DNA of 64,000 nt, from positions 31,376 to 95,375 of the forward strand of contig CAZMSN010000002.1 in assembly GCA_964569015.1 (NCBI GenBank), in the 5' to 3' direction. Below are positions 15,627-24,660 of this stretch, piece by piece; within the stretch, counting starts at the first letter, position 1, and each line of letters opens with the position of its first letter. The position numbers and the translations under genes are program-made. Origin of the DNA: CAYQEC01 sp964569015. Its GTDB lineage: Bacteria; Actinomycetota; Acidimicrobiia; Spongiisociales; UBA5794. Under the pieces are notes generated by a model. That model did no database searches and had not been told where the DNA came from. It saw only the letters and a list, made by a program, of their open reading frames with translations.

Positions 15627-16514
15627 ATGCCGGAGCTCCCCGAGATCGTCGCCTACCTCGAAGCCCTGCAGAAAAGGATCGGCGGCCGGAGGCTCGAAGC
15701 GATCCGGATTCGATCCTTCTCGCTCCTGAAGACCGTCGATCCCCCGATCGAGGCCGCGGAGGGACGCTCCGTCGTCAGCCTCGAGCGCATGGGCAAGCGG
15801 ATCGTCGTCGGCCTGGAGGACGATCTCTTCCTCGTCCTCCACCTCATGGTCGCAGGCCGGCTCCAATGGCACGATGAGCACAAGGCGATCCCCGGCAAGG
15901 TCGGGCTGGCGGCTTTCGATTTCGACGTCGGCACACTGCTGCTCACCGAGGCAGGCAGCAAACGTCGTGCCGCGCTGCACCTCATGCAGGGGCGAGATGC
16001 GCTGGCAAGCCTCGACCCGGGCGGGCTCGAAATCGTAGAGAGCACCTATGAGACGTTCCGTCGAGGGCTCCTGGCGGAGCGCCACACACTCAAGCGTGCC
16101 CTGTGCGATGCCCGGTACCTCTCCGGGGTCGGAGGAGCCATGGCGGACGAGATCCTCCATGCCGCCCGACTCTCCCCGCTCCAGATCAACATCAATCTGT
16201 CTGATGAGGAGATCGGCCGTCTCCATGTGGCCGCCCAGGAGACGCTGCAGCGCTGGGTCGAAATCCGGCGGGCCGACACCGGCGACGGGTTCCCCGAGAA
16301 GGTCACCGCGTTTCACGCCGAGATGGCCGTTCACGGCAAGTTCCGAGAACCGTGTCCGGTATGCGGCGCGGCGGTGCAGCGGATCGTGTACGCCTCGCGG
16401 GAAACCAACTACTGCCCCAGGTGCCAGACCAGGGGAAAGATCCTCGCCGATAGGTCTCTCAGCCGCCTGCTCAAGGACGACTGGCCAAGCCTCGAAGAGC
16501 CGGAAAATGGCTGA
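15627..16514 (+). CDS. Fpg/Nei-family DNA glycosylase
   Basis: Base-excision repair enzyme that removes oxidised bases and nicks at the abasic site. The mature N-terminus is PELPE (Pro2 nucleophile, Glu3), Lys57 lies in LERMGKRIVV, the helix-two-turn-helix is around residues 165-220, and the zinc finger is CPVCGAAVQ then NYCPRCQT near 247-275. One departure: the usual G-I/V-G-N loop, whose Asn contacts the DNA backbone, reads SGVGGAMADE, so the Asn is Gly. The tail LADRSLSRLLKDDWP is conserved in an actinobacterial subgroup. It is 4 bp downstream of cofE, which implies co-transcription with the F420 genes; 295 residues is slightly longer than Fpg. Confidence 0.88.
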   Translation: MPELPEIVAYLEALQKRIGGRRLEAIRIRSFSLLKTVDPPIEAAEGRSVVSLERMGKRIVVGLEDDLFLVLHLMVAGRLQWHDEHKAIPGKVGLAAFDFDVGTLLLTEAGSKRRAALHLMQGRDALASLDPGGLEIVESTYETFRRGLLAERHTLKRALCDARYLSGVGGAMADEILHAARLSPLQININLSDEEIGRLHVAAQETLQRWVEIRRADTGDGFPEKVTAFHAEMAVHGKFREPCPVCGAAVQRIVYASRETNYCPRCQTRGKILADRSLSRLLKDDWPSLEEPENG

Positions 16515-16649
16515 GGAATCCAACGGCAGGCGCCTGAGGACGACTGAGACATGTCACGGCGCCGGGCGGCCCCGGTAGCGGTCATTCCTCAGCAGTATCC
16601 GAGATGGGCTCCAGGGCACCCCGCCGCAGGTCATGATGTCACGCCACGA

Positions 16650-16678
16650 TTGACCGTGCGTAGCGGGGATTCTACGCT
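16650..16678 (+). promoter_or_regulatory. Sigma-70-like promoter at the head of the polysaccharide locus
   Basis: TTGACC (16650-16655), a 17-bp spacer, and TACGCT (16673-16678). This is the clearest -35/-10 pair I saw in the window. It would give a leader of about 80 nt before the ATG at 16767, which has a GGGGG ribosome site. Regulation is unknown. Confidence 0.55.
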
Positions 16679-16766
16679 CTGCGCAGGCGAGGATGAAGAG
16701 CCGGGGGAAACAGGGGGACGCTACTCGTCGATCCCACCCGGCCGGACATGTGCAGGGGGCATTCGA

Positions 16767-17564
16767 ATGGTGGTATCCGACCGCATTCCTCGGGTCGACG
16801 TGCTCGGGGTGGGCATCAGCGCCGTCGATCAGAGAGCTGCCATCCAGGAGCTGAGCCGCTGGATCGACGATGACGAGCACCACTACGTCTGCGTCACCGG
16901 CGTGCACAGCGTGATGGAATCGCAGGCGGATCCCGAGCTGCTGACGATCCACAATCAATCCGGCCTCACGGTGCCCGACGGGATGCCGATGGTGTGGGCG
17001 GGACGCTGGGCCGGTTTCAGGCACATGAACCGCGTCCCCGGGCCCGATCTCATGCCGGCGGTGTGTGCCGAAGGGGTCGATCGCGGCTGGTCTCACTTCT
17101 TGTACGGAGGCGCCGAAGGCGTAGCCGATCTCCTCGCCGAACGGCTCCGCCGCAGGGTGCCGGGATTAGAGATCGTCGGAACGTACTGCCCGCCGTTCCG
17201 CTCCCTCACCGACGCCGAGGAGGACGAGGTCGTTGCACGCCTCAACGGAAGCGGCGCCGACATCATCTGGATCGGCCTCGGGGCCCCGAAACAGGAGAGG
17301 TGGATGCACCGCATGATGCCCCGCCTCTCCGCCAACGCCGTGCTCGGGGTCGGAGCCGCTTTCGACTTCAACGCCGGCCTCCTCCCCCGGGCCCCCGCGC
17401 TGATGCAGCGCGCCGGCATGGAGTGGCTCTACCGGCTTCTCAAGGAACCCCGCCGGTTGGCGAGCCGCTATCTGCGCAACAATCCGCGGTTCGTGGTGAG
17501 GATCCTGCACCGGCCACCGCGCCCCATGACGCCGGAGCCCCGCCCGACGGGGCCCGACGGCTAA
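16767..17564 (+). CDS. WecG/TagA/CpsF family glycosyltransferase (GT26)
   Basis: Adds the second sugar, typically N-acetylmannosamine or a uronic acid, to an undecaprenyl-diphosphate-linked sugar at the cytoplasmic face. The 265-residue protein has VDVLGVGISAVDQRAAI, the CVTGVHSVMESQ region, LTVPDGMPMVWAGR with the catalytic Asp, RVPGPDLM, and DIIWIGLGAPKQERWMHR with the family's G-x-P-K-Q-E motif, ending VGAAFDFNAGLLPRAP. The start at 16767 has CAGGGGG about 8 nt upstream. An upstream in-frame ATG at 16551 would precede the promoter and is rejected. It overlaps the convergent epimerase gene by 4 bp. Together with the sugar transferase at 18.6 kb it would build the first disaccharide of an exopolysaccharide unit. 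Confidence 0.9.
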   Translation: MVVSDRIPRVDVLGVGISAVDQRAAIQELSRWIDDDEHHYVCVTGVHSVMESQADPELLTIHNQSGLTVPDGMPMVWAGRWAGFRHMNRVPGPDLMPAVCAEGVDRGWSHFLYGGAEGVADLLAERLRRRVPGLEIVGTYCPPFRSLTDAEEDEVVARLNGSGADIIWIGLGAPKQERWMHRMMPRLSANAVLGVGAAFDFNAGLLPRAPALMQRAGMEWLYRLLKEPRRLASRYLRNNPRFVVRILHRPPRPMTPEPRPTGPDG

Positions 17565-18508
17565 CCGCGCTGGGCGCGGAACCAATCCACGGTCCGGCGC
17601 AGCCCGTCTTCCAACGAGGTCCACGGCTCCCATCCGAGGACCTTCTTGGCCTTTGTCGGGTCGAGGCAGGAGCGAGCAAGATCCCCTGCCTTGGCGTCCG
17701 CGAATCCGGCCGTCACGTTGGCTCCGGTGAACTCGCGCAACAATCGGAAGACCTCGAGTACCGAAGTCTCCCGTCCGGTCCCGATGTTGAGGTACACGCC
17801 GCCGCCGCGGGCTGCGGCGCGGACACACGAATCGGTGACATCCTCGACGTAGACGTAGTCGCGGAGCTGGCTCCCGTCGCCAAAGATCACCGGCGGCTCC
17901 CCGCGGAGCAGTTTCTCGGTGAAGATCGCCACGACGCCGGCCTCCCCGTGCGGATCCTGCCGGGGCCCGTACACGTTGGCGTATCCGAGCGAGACGAAAT
18001 CGAGGCCGTTCCCGTCCAGGAAGTAGCGCAAGTAGTCATCGACGATCTTCTTGGCCACCCCGTACGGGGACTGCGGCCGACGCGGCGCCGACTCGGGCGT
18101 CGGAAACACGTCGACGTCGCCGAAAGTGGCGCCGCCCGAAGAAGCGAACACCACCCTCTCGGTGCCAGCGTCCACCGCCGCCTTGAGCACATTCACGGTG
18201 CCCACGACATTGATCGACGCGTCGGCCATGGGATCCCTCACGGACTTGCGGACATCGATCTGGGCAGCGTGATGGAAGACAACCTCCGGCTTGAACGACC
18301 CAACGACGGCGCCGAACCCTTCGTCGCGGATGTCGATCTGGTGAAAGACCACTCCCCCACTGCGTCGGGCCTCGGCGAGACGATCGAGCCTCCCGGTACT
18401 CAGATCGTCCACCACGAGAACCTCGACTCCATCGTCCACGAGTCGGTCCACCAGATTTGCCCCGATGAACCCTGCACCGCCTGTCACGAGCGCTCGCGCC
18501 GCCATCAT
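17561..18508 (-). CDS. NAD-dependent sugar epimerase/dehydratase (GalE-like)
   Basis: Short-chain dehydrogenase-type nucleotide-sugar epimerase. Nucleotide binding is ALVTGGAGFIGANLVDRL at the N-terminus, then VVDDLSTG, HHAAQIDVRKSV, FASSGGATFGD with the catalytic Ser region, and the Y-x3-K motif in SPYGVAKK at about residue 147-154; the C-terminal half has RDYVYVEDV for sugar binding. These features fit UDP-glucose 4-epimerase-like enzymes, but exact substrate cannot be read. It has 315 residues from an ATG at 18508 behind GAGGTG; the ATG one codon later is equally possible. A TAGCTT box at 18539-18534 could be its -10. It would supply a nucleotide sugar to the surrounding polysaccharide genes. 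Confidence 0.88.
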   Translation of the reverse strand: MMAARALVTGGAGFIGANLVDRLVDDGVEVLVVDDLSTGRLDRLAEARRSGGVVFHQIDIRDEGFGAVVGSFKPEVVFHHAAQIDVRKSVRDPMADASINVVGTVNVLKAAVDAGTERVVFASSGGATFGDVDVFPTPESAPRRPQSPYGVAKKIVDDYLRYFLDGNGLDFVSLGYANVYGPRQDPHGEAGVVAIFTEKLLRGEPPVIFGDGSQLRDYVYVEDVTDSCVRAAARGGGVYLNIGTGRETSVLEVFRLLREFTGANVTAGFADAKAGDLARSCLDPTKAKKVLGWEPWTSLEDGLRRTVDWFRAQRG

Positions 18509-18603
18509 CACCTCACTACTCGGATGAGAGCCCAAGCTACCAGCCGGAGATCAAGACGGATCGCGCCATGTGATGGCGGCACGATCGAACGAACGACTGA
18601 CAA

Positions 18604-19395
18604 TCAGTAGGCGCCCCGACCGCTCAGCACGGCCGGGATCGTCTTCCTCAGCAACTCGAGATCGAGTCGCAGACTCCAGGTATCGATGTACTCCAGGTCC
18701 AGGTCGATCCAGGTGTCGAAATCGAGATCGGAGCGCCCGCTCACCTGCCAGATGCACGTGATGCCGGGCTTCGCCGCCAGCCGCCGCCGCGCCTTGGGTG
18801 TGTAGGCGGCGACCTCCTCGGGCAGATGAGGACGCGGCCCCACCAGACTCATGCGCCCCGTCAAGACGTGCACCAACTGCGGGAGCTCGTCGAGCGACGA
18901 GCGGCGCAGGAAGCGGCCGACCCGCGTGACCCGAGGATCATTGCGGATCTTGAAGATTGGCCCGTCCTGTTCGTTGAGGCGCCACAGGTTCGCCTTCTCT
19001 CGATGGGCGTTGGCGCGCATGGAACGGAACTTCATGAATCGGAACAACTCTCCGTTCTGTCCGACCCGGTCCTGCGTGTACAGGAGCCCGCCGCGCGATG
19101 TCGTCAGCACCGCGATGGTGATCAGGAGAAACAGCGGTGCCAGCAAGACCAATGCCGTGACGGAGACGATGACGTCGACCGCTCGCTTCGCCGCCAGTTG
19201 CCGCTTCGCCGCCGAGAGGTATCCGATGCGCGGCAGCACCGCGACACCATGATCGATGGTAACGACCGGATTGCCGGTTCGCAGATCGATGACCGCGGCA
19301 GTACCGGAATCCTCTGCCTCGGTGACTGCTTCAGCCGGATTCGATTCAGGACGAACTCGACCTACCTGAGCAAGATGCCCCACTTCGGCCCGCAA
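18604..19395 (-). CDS. Undecaprenyl-phosphate sugar phosphotransferase (initiating glycosyltransferase)
   Basis: Starts polysaccharide repeat synthesis by placing a sugar-1-phosphate on undecaprenyl phosphate. The 263-residue protein has a hydrophobic re-entrant helix (VIVSVTALVLLAPLFLLITIAVLTT) preceded by KRAVDV, then LLYTQDRVGQNGELFRFMKFRSM, RRSSLDELPQLVHVLTGRMSLVGPRP and KPGITCIWQVSGRSDLDFDTW, the full catalytic signature of the WbaP/WcaJ C-terminal domain. The N-terminal multi-helix domain of WbaP is absent; about 65 soluble residues replace it. The start is probably TTG (19395) behind GAGGGGG, or the GTG at 19383. It is on the same strand as the epimerase, 95 bp upstream of it. Confidence 0.92.
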   Translation of the reverse strand: MRAEVGHLAQVGRVRPESNPAEAVTEAEDSGTAAVIDLRTGNPVVTIDHGVAVLPRIGYLSAAKRQLAAKRAVDVIVSVTALVLLAPLFLLITIAVLTTSRGGLLYTQDRVGQNGELFRFMKFRSMRANAHREKANLWRLNEQDGPIFKIRNDPRVTRVGRFLRRSSLDELPQLVHVLTGRMSLVGPRPHLPEEVAAYTPKARRRLAAKPGITCIWQVSGRSDLDFDTWIDLDLEYIDTWSLRLDLELLRKTIPAVLSGRGAY

Positions 19396-19851
19396 CGCCT
19401 ACCCCCTCGTAGCCCCTGTTTGGCTCACTCCGCCTGGATCCCAAGCCCGTGGGATGCCCAGACAGTGTTCCCCCGGCTACGGTCCGCACACGCCCGCGCG
19501 TACCGCGCCGTCTTCTTGAGCCGATGTTAGGCAATCGCTATATCCCACGCAAGGCTATTCCTCATACGCTCGAGGTGAGTAGACACCGTCCATCCCCAGG
19601 CTCGAAGCCCTATGGAAACTGCGCCTCGGAAGACCCCCTCGCCTTCTCCGCCGCCGTCGCGAAGGCGTCCGGATCGCCATGTCCTCTTGACCAGCTTGGC
19701 CGCTGTGGCTAGAACACTGCAGGCGCGTAGCAGGCCTCACAACGATGCCTCAGTCAGATTCTCCGAGCTAAAGGCCATGCAGAGTGGTGACGATAACCAC
19801 TCTGGGGAGTGGCCCGGTATGGACGGGTGGAGCGCACCGGTGGAGAGCAAG
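19396..19851. other. Divergent intergenic region in the polysaccharide locus
   Basis: About 455 bp between the sugar transferase (minus) and the S-layer-like exoprotein (plus). Apart from the hairpin at 19781-19803 and the ribosome site GGAGAG just before 19852, I find no gene. A frame is open from an ATG at 19612 into the exoprotein, but its translation is Pro/Arg-rich and precedes the signal peptide by 80 residues, so I treat it as leader. Confidence 0.5.
19781..19803 (+). promoter_or_regulatory. Perfect 8-bp hairpin in the exoprotein leader
   Basis: AGAGTGGT (19781-19788), loop GACGATA, ACCACTCT (19796-19803): a perfect inverted repeat 48 bp before the GTG start at 19852. No T-run follows, so it is not an ordinary terminator. 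It may be an operator or an mRNA element controlling the exoprotein. Confidence 0.45.
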
Positions 19852-21969
19852 GTGACGAGCCACAGAAACTCCGTTGTCTCGTGGTCACGCGCCGTCCTGG
19901 CAATCGCCCTCGTGACCGGTCTTGTCGCAGCTGTGCCGGGACCCGCCGCGGCGTCGGGCGGCACGTTCATCGACGACGACGACAGCGTGCACGAGGCCGA
20001 CATCGAGACGATCGCCGCCGCCGGGTTCACCAACGGCTGCAATCCTCCCTACAACGACCACTACTGCCCATCCGATCCGATCACCCGGGGGGAGATAGCG
20101 GCCTTTCTGACCCGGGCCCTGTCACTTCCGTCGTCGTCGACGGACCACTTCGACGACGACGAGGACAGCATGTTCGAAAGCGCCATCAACTCGCTGGCCG
20201 AGGCAGGCGTGACTCGAGGCTGCAACCCGCCGGCCAACACCGACTACTGCCCCGACGAGAGTGTCACCCGGGGCCAGATGGCGGCGCTGCTCGTACGCGC
20301 CTTCGGCTTGACCGACCCCGGCCAGGGCGACTGGTTCACCGACGACGACAGCTCGATCTTCGAAACGGACATCGATCGCCTCCGCCAGGCTGAGATAACC
20401 GCCGGATGCAACCCTCCCACCAACTCTCGCTTCTGTCCCAACGACGTAGTCACCCGCGAAGCGATGGCCTCCTTCCTCGTCCGTGCGCTCGAGCTCGACC
20501 CGTACTTGCCGCCCACGATCCAGCCTCCTCCTGCGCTCCCTGCTCTTCCCGAGAACTACGACGTCACTTTCGAGCCCGGAGACAACGTCGCCGCCACCGT
20601 CGCCGGAGAACCTGCGGGTACGAGCTTCTACTTCGAGCAGGGCATCTACCGCCTCCAGGAGATCACGCCGAAAGACGGGGACATCTTCGTCGGCGAGCCC
20701 GGCGCCGTGCTCTCGGGCGCCAAGGTCCTCTCGAGTTTCAGACGCGACGGAGATCTCTGGGTCGCTTCTCGCCAGACGCAGCAACACAGCAACGTGTCAC
20801 AGGGCGAGGAGTACGGCTACTGCGTAAAGGGGTACGCCGCCTGCGTCTATCCCGAGGACGTCTTCATCGACGACACTCCCCTCCTTCAGGTCTCCAGTAG
20901 GTCGCAGGTGACCGCCGGCACGTTTTACTTCGACTACGCCACCGACAGGATCTATCTCGCCGACGACCCGAACGGGCATCTCGTCGAGGCCTCGGCCACC
21001 TCCCATGCCTTCACCGGCTCCGCCGATGATGTCCGGATCCAGGGTCTGATCATCGAGAAGTACGCCACTCCGGGAAGGGAAGGCGCCGTCAACGCCCGCA
21101 TCGGCCGGATCGGCTCGGCCGGGGAGCGCTGGATCATCGCCCGTAACGAGATCCGCTACAACCACGGCTACGCCATCAAGATCGAAGCGGACATGCTCAT
21201 CCAGGAGAACTACCTGCACGACAACGGCCACATGGGCCTGGGCACCGTGGCCGACAACGTCAGGATCCAATGGAACGAGATCTCCTACAACTGCCGCGCC
21301 GGCTTCAAGTGCATGGGGTGGAGCAGCGGCGGCGTCAAACTCGACTTCTCCGACCACGTGATTGTGCGCTGGAACGAGGTCCACCACAACTTCGGGCACG
21401 GGATCATGGTGGACTGCGGATCGGTCGATGCCCTGATCGAGCACAACACGGTCTACGACAACGAGGGCATCGGCATCCAGCACGAGATCAGCGGATCGGC
21501 GACGATTCGCTGGAACGACGTACGCAACAACGGCTACCCGATCCCCGGGCCCGGCGACGAGCGATACGAATACGAGTTCCAGGGGATATTGATCCTCAAC
21601 TCCGAGGACAGCGAGGTCTACGAGAACACCCTCGTCGGAAACGCAGACGGGCTCGTCGCCCGTCAGGATCAACGCCCCCGGCTCGAATACGGTGAGGGCC
21701 ACATCTGCGACGGGTGGTACGACCTCCGCGACGCGAACGTCCACGACAACTACGTCGAGCTCTCCGGTGACGCCACGGCCGGCATCGACCTCTCCGGTAT
21801 CTCGGACTACTCGTACTTCTGGTCCAAGAACAATCGTTTCGAAGGAAACGACTACGTCATCGACGGTGGTGAGGACCACGCCGTCTTCCGGTGGCTGGAA
21901 CGGCTCGTGACCGCCGCCCAGTGGGTGGATGCGGGCCAGGACGCCACCGGCACCTTCACGTTCCGCTGA
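19852..21969 (+). CDS. Secreted protein with three S-layer-homology-like repeats and a parallel beta-helix
   Basis: An exported 705-residue protein. A signal peptide (SWSRAVLAIALVTGLVAAVPGPAAAS) follows the GTG at 19852, which has GGAGAG as ribosome site. Then come three repeats of about 60 residues, each with an acidic F-x-D-D-D-x-S start, A-E-I/A-G-C-N-P-P, Y/F-C-P and T-R-G/E-x-M/I-A-A/S-F/L-L-x-R-A; these look like S-layer homology units, each with a Cys pair probably forming a disulfide. Residues about 220-705 form a right-handed beta-helix with repeating N-x-V/I turns (RNEIRYN, WNEISYN, WNEVHHN, EHNTVYDN), as in polysaccharide lyases and epimerases (NosD/pectate-lyase-like). A role in binding, trimming or displaying the exopolysaccharide made by its neighbours is inferred. 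Confidence 0.85.
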   Translation: MTSHRNSVVSWSRAVLAIALVTGLVAAVPGPAAASGGTFIDDDDSVHEADIETIAAAGFTNGCNPPYNDHYCPSDPITRGEIAAFLTRALSLPSSSTDHFDDDEDSMFESAINSLAEAGVTRGCNPPANTDYCPDESVTRGQMAALLVRAFGLTDPGQGDWFTDDDSSIFETDIDRLRQAEITAGCNPPTNSRFCPNDVVTREAMASFLVRALELDPYLPPTIQPPPALPALPENYDVTFEPGDNVAATVAGEPAGTSFYFEQGIYRLQEITPKDGDIFVGEPGAVLSGAKVLSSFRRDGDLWVASRQTQQHSNVSQGEEYGYCVKGYAACVYPEDVFIDDTPLLQVSSRSQVTAGTFYFDYATDRIYLADDPNGHLVEASATSHAFTGSADDVRIQGLIIEKYATPGREGAVNARIGRIGSAGERWIIARNEIRYNHGYAIKIEADMLIQENYLHDNGHMGLGTVADNVRIQWNEISYNCRAGFKCMGWSSGGVKLDFSDHVIVRWNEVHHNFGHGIMVDCGSVDALIEHNTVYDNEGIGIQHEISGSATIRWNDVRNNGYPIPGPGDERYEYEFQGILILNSEDSEVYENTLVGNADGLVARQDQRPRLEYGEGHICDGWYDLRDANVHDNYVELSGDATAGIDLSGISDYSYFWSKNNRFEGNDYVIDGGEDHAVFRWLERLVTAAQWVDAGQDATGTFTFR

Positions 21970-22007
21970 GCCCCGCGCTCGCCTACTGCGTAGGATGTTT
22001 CATCCCG

Positions 22008-23195
22008 ATGTCGCATCCTGCGACGGCGAGGTCCGAGCACGTGAGGGTCCTTCAGATCCACACCCACTACCGCGAGCCAGGCGGCGAGGACGCGGTGGTG
22101 CGCGCCGAGTGTGATCTTCTCCGATCGGCGGGACACGATGTCGTCGAATGGCGGCGCCACAATCCTGATGGCGCCCTCGCCGCTGCCGTCGCTCTGCTCG
22201 GTGCGCCATGGAATCCCGTTCGAGCCCATGAAGCGGCCCGAGCCGCCGCCGAGAGCGCCGCCGACGTGGTACACGTCCACAACCTCTGGTTTGCCACCTC
22301 ACCGGCTGCGCTGCGCTCTGTGAGACGGGCCACGGCGGCCCCCATCGTCATGACGTTGCACAACTACCGCCTGACGTGCGCCAACGGCCTGCTGCAGCGG
22401 GACGGCAACCCGTGCGAGCTGTGTGTCGGCTCGAGCCCCTGGCCGGCGGTTCGTTACCGCTGCTACCACGATTCGCGGGCGAAGTCGGCCGTCGCCGCCG
22501 CCACGATCGCGCTCAACCAGCGACTCGGGACCTGGACGGACAACGTCGACCGCTTCCTCACTCTCACCGAGTTCGCCCGCGGCCGCATGATCGCCTCCGG
22601 CCTCCCCGCCGCCAAGATCCACGTCAAGCCGAATTTCGTCGCCGATCCGGGAATCCGACCCCATCCCCCTTCAGCGTCGAGAGACATCCTCTTCGTGGGC
22701 CGCCTCGCGGCGGAGAAGGGCGTCGCGACACTGCTCGAAGCCTGGCGCCTGGCCGCTCTCGACGACCTTCGCCTCATCATCGTGGGTGGAGGCCCGCTCG
22801 AAACGGAGCTGCGCCGAGGAGCCTGCCCTGGAGTCGAGTTCCGTGGCACGGTTCCGAGCGATGAGGTTCGACTCCTGATGCTGTCAGCCCGGGCCCTCGC
22901 CTTTCCCTCGGAGTGGTACGAGGGAATGCCGATGACCCTACTCGAGGCTTACGCAGCAGGGCTGCCGGTCATCGCGTCCGATCTCGGGGCGATGAGCGAG
23001 ATCGTCGCGCCCTTGGGCCGTTCCTGGCTCGTTCCGCCGGCCGACCCGACCGCCTGGGCAGAGTCGCTCTCGGCGCTGCCGAGCGCCACTCCACTCGATG
23101 CCGCCGGCACCGCCGCCCGCCGGATCTGGGAAGCTCGCTATTCCCCGGCCCGCGGCCTCGAGCAGCTCCTCGAGGCCTACGCCCTGACCGCCTGA
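22008..23195 (+). CDS. Family 4 glycosyltransferase
   Basis: A cytosolic GT-B enzyme adding a sugar to the growing lipid-linked repeat. The N-terminal domain has VLQIHTHYREPGGEDAVVRAE, a glycine-rich acceptor loop, and DVVHVHNLWFATSP; the middle has the Cys-rich NGLLQRDGNPCELCVG seen in a GT4 subgroup; the donor domain has DILFVGRLAAEKGVATLLEAW, LIIVGGGPLE and the E-x7-E motif in PSEWYEGMPMTLLEAYAAGLPVIAS. 395 residues from the ATG at 22008; a GTG at 22041 is an alternative. TAGGAT lies 11 nt before the ATG. Its stop abuts the convergent ligase gene (23195/23196). Confidence 0.9.
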   Translation: MSHPATARSEHVRVLQIHTHYREPGGEDAVVRAECDLLRSAGHDVVEWRRHNPDGALAAAVALLGAPWNPVRAHEAARAAAESAADVVHVHNLWFATSPAALRSVRRATAAPIVMTLHNYRLTCANGLLQRDGNPCELCVGSSPWPAVRYRCYHDSRAKSAVAAATIALNQRLGTWTDNVDRFLTLTEFARGRMIASGLPAAKIHVKPNFVADPGIRPHPPSASRDILFVGRLAAEKGVATLLEAWRLAALDDLRLIIVGGGPLETELRRGACPGVEFRGTVPSDEVRLLMLSARALAFPSEWYEGMPMTLLEAYAAGLPVIASDLGAMSEIVAPLGRSWLVPPADPTAWAESLSALPSATPLDAAGTAARRIWEARYSPARGLEQLLEAYALTA

Positions 23196-24551
23196 TCAGC
23201 TCATGGCACCGGCCAGCTCGTGCCGGCGGCGCCGGCGCCGAGGACGGAGACCCTGGGCATCGACGAGCGCGACCAGCAGGGCAAAGAGCATCAGGTTGAC
23301 GTTGAGCCAAGCCCCGAAGCCGAGGCCGACCAGGTTCTGCAGGATCAACGGAATGGGCAGGATCGCGAACGCCGTGTCGACACGCCTGAGGAGAGAGCGA
23401 GCAGACCACACCACCACTCGCAATACCGCGAACATGAACGGCACAAAACCGAGCAAGCCGACACCGACAAGCGCTTCGAGGAACCCGTTGTGGAGGTGGG
23501 TGAACTCGTCGGCGTCGATGCTCTTCAGCGCGACGAAACGGCCCCCCACCCCAAAGCCGTATCCGGTGATCGGCTCTGCGAGCCAGGCCTTCATGCCCGC
23601 CGCCCAGAAGGTCGTACGGCCGGTCATCGTGTTGAGCGAGCCCTGAACCTGATCCCGTGAGAGCACGTCGATGATCTGCCTGAAGTAGAGACCGCCCAGG
23701 GCGACACCGACCGGCGCAATCGCGAGGGTGAAGAGCACTCGGCGGTACAAGAAGAGCAGCACAGCCGTCGAAACCACCCAGATGGCAACCCCTTGGCGGC
23801 CCGAGGCGAGCACGGTCGAGAGCGTTCCCATCGCGACCAGGGCGAGCCAGGGACGAGCTCTGGCACGGTCGGCGGCGGTGAAGTAGCTCGCCAGCCCGAA
23901 CGCCGCCAGCATCGCTCCGATGGCCGAGAAGGCATTCGGCCCGCCGAACGGCGCCACCATGGTCTCATGGAAGAAGAAGCCGCGGCGGCTCAGTTCCTCG
24001 GCAAACAGGCTCGGAGCCACGAAGAAGCCGATCAGAGCGACCGCGATGAGGAAACCCTCGAGGTACAGCAAGAGCCCTATCGTGCGCTTGAGCGCGTCGA
24101 CCGAGTCGGGCCTGGAGAGAATCACCCACACCAGCGACAGGGCCAGCGCCAGCTCCAGGACCTTGCCGGCGGTGACCAGGGGCGCCACCGAATAGGTGAC
24201 CGAGAGTGCCGCCACCGCCCAGTAGACGCCAAGGGCGAGCATGCCATAACGGTGCATGCGAATCGCCGGGGTCAGGCGGGCGACGGGTGCGAGCATCGGG
24301 AGGATGACGAGCAGTGCTGCCAGGGAAAGGGCGGCGCGGGTCAGCGTCTCAGCGACGAAGGGATTCGCCAGCGTGTCTTCCGCCCCGAACCGATCGGCCC
24401 GGGCGTGGGTGGTGAGCATGATGAGGATGAGGGCGGCATGCTCGCGCCCCAGTCCCCTGCTGAGCGTCCTCATGCCGGCCGGCAATCCGCGGAATCGCAG
24501 GAAGGCCATGGCGAGCGTCCACAACACCGCCGTCCATATCAGACCCTGCAT
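23196..24551 (-). CDS. O-antigen ligase/polymerase family membrane protein (Wzy/WaaL-like)
   Basis: A 451-residue membrane protein with about ten to twelve helices. The large extracytoplasmic loop contains GRTTFWAAGMKAWLAEPITGYGFGVGG and THLHNGFLEALVGVGLLG; the W-x3-P-x2-G-x-G-x-G and H-N-x2-L-E-x-L-x-x-x-G-L-x-G motifs define the O-antigen ligase/Wzy family. It would polymerise repeat units or attach the finished chain on the outer face of the membrane. Its ATG at 24551 has GGGGAAC upstream. It ends flush with the convergent GT4 gene. Polymerase versus ligase cannot be told from sequence; the presence of a Wzx-like flippase and Wzc-like protein nearby favours polymerase. Confidence 0.88.
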   Translation of the reverse strand: MQGLIWTAVLWTLAMAFLRFRGLPAGMRTLSRGLGREHAALILIMLTTHARADRFGAEDTLANPFVAETLTRAALSLAALLVILPMLAPVARLTPAIRMHRYGMLALGVYWAVAALSVTYSVAPLVTAGKVLELALALSLVWVILSRPDSVDALKRTIGLLLYLEGFLIAVALIGFFVAPSLFAEELSRRGFFFHETMVAPFGGPNAFSAIGAMLAAFGLASYFTAADRARARPWLALVAMGTLSTVLASGRQGVAIWVVSTAVLLFLYRRVLFTLAIAPVGVALGGLYFRQIIDVLSRDQVQGSLNTMTGRTTFWAAGMKAWLAEPITGYGFGVGGRFVALKSIDADEFTHLHNGFLEALVGVGLLGFVPFMFAVLRVVVWSARSLLRRVDTAFAILPIPLILQNLVGLGFGAWLNVNLMLFALLVALVDAQGLRPRRRRRRHELAGAMS

Positions 24552-24660
24552 ACGTTCCCCGTCCGCCTCGCCAAGGTGCTTGGTGATCGCCCTCGGTCGA
24601 TGCTAACGATCCACGGCTCGAACGAAGTCGGGCCTGGAGCGTCGTTTCTGCTTCGCCACC

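Noticed and set aside
16551..16766. In-frame N-terminal extension of the WecG/TagA protein
   Set aside because: It would start upstream of a clear -35/-10 promoter and lacks family similarity; the ATG at 16767 has a ribosome site.
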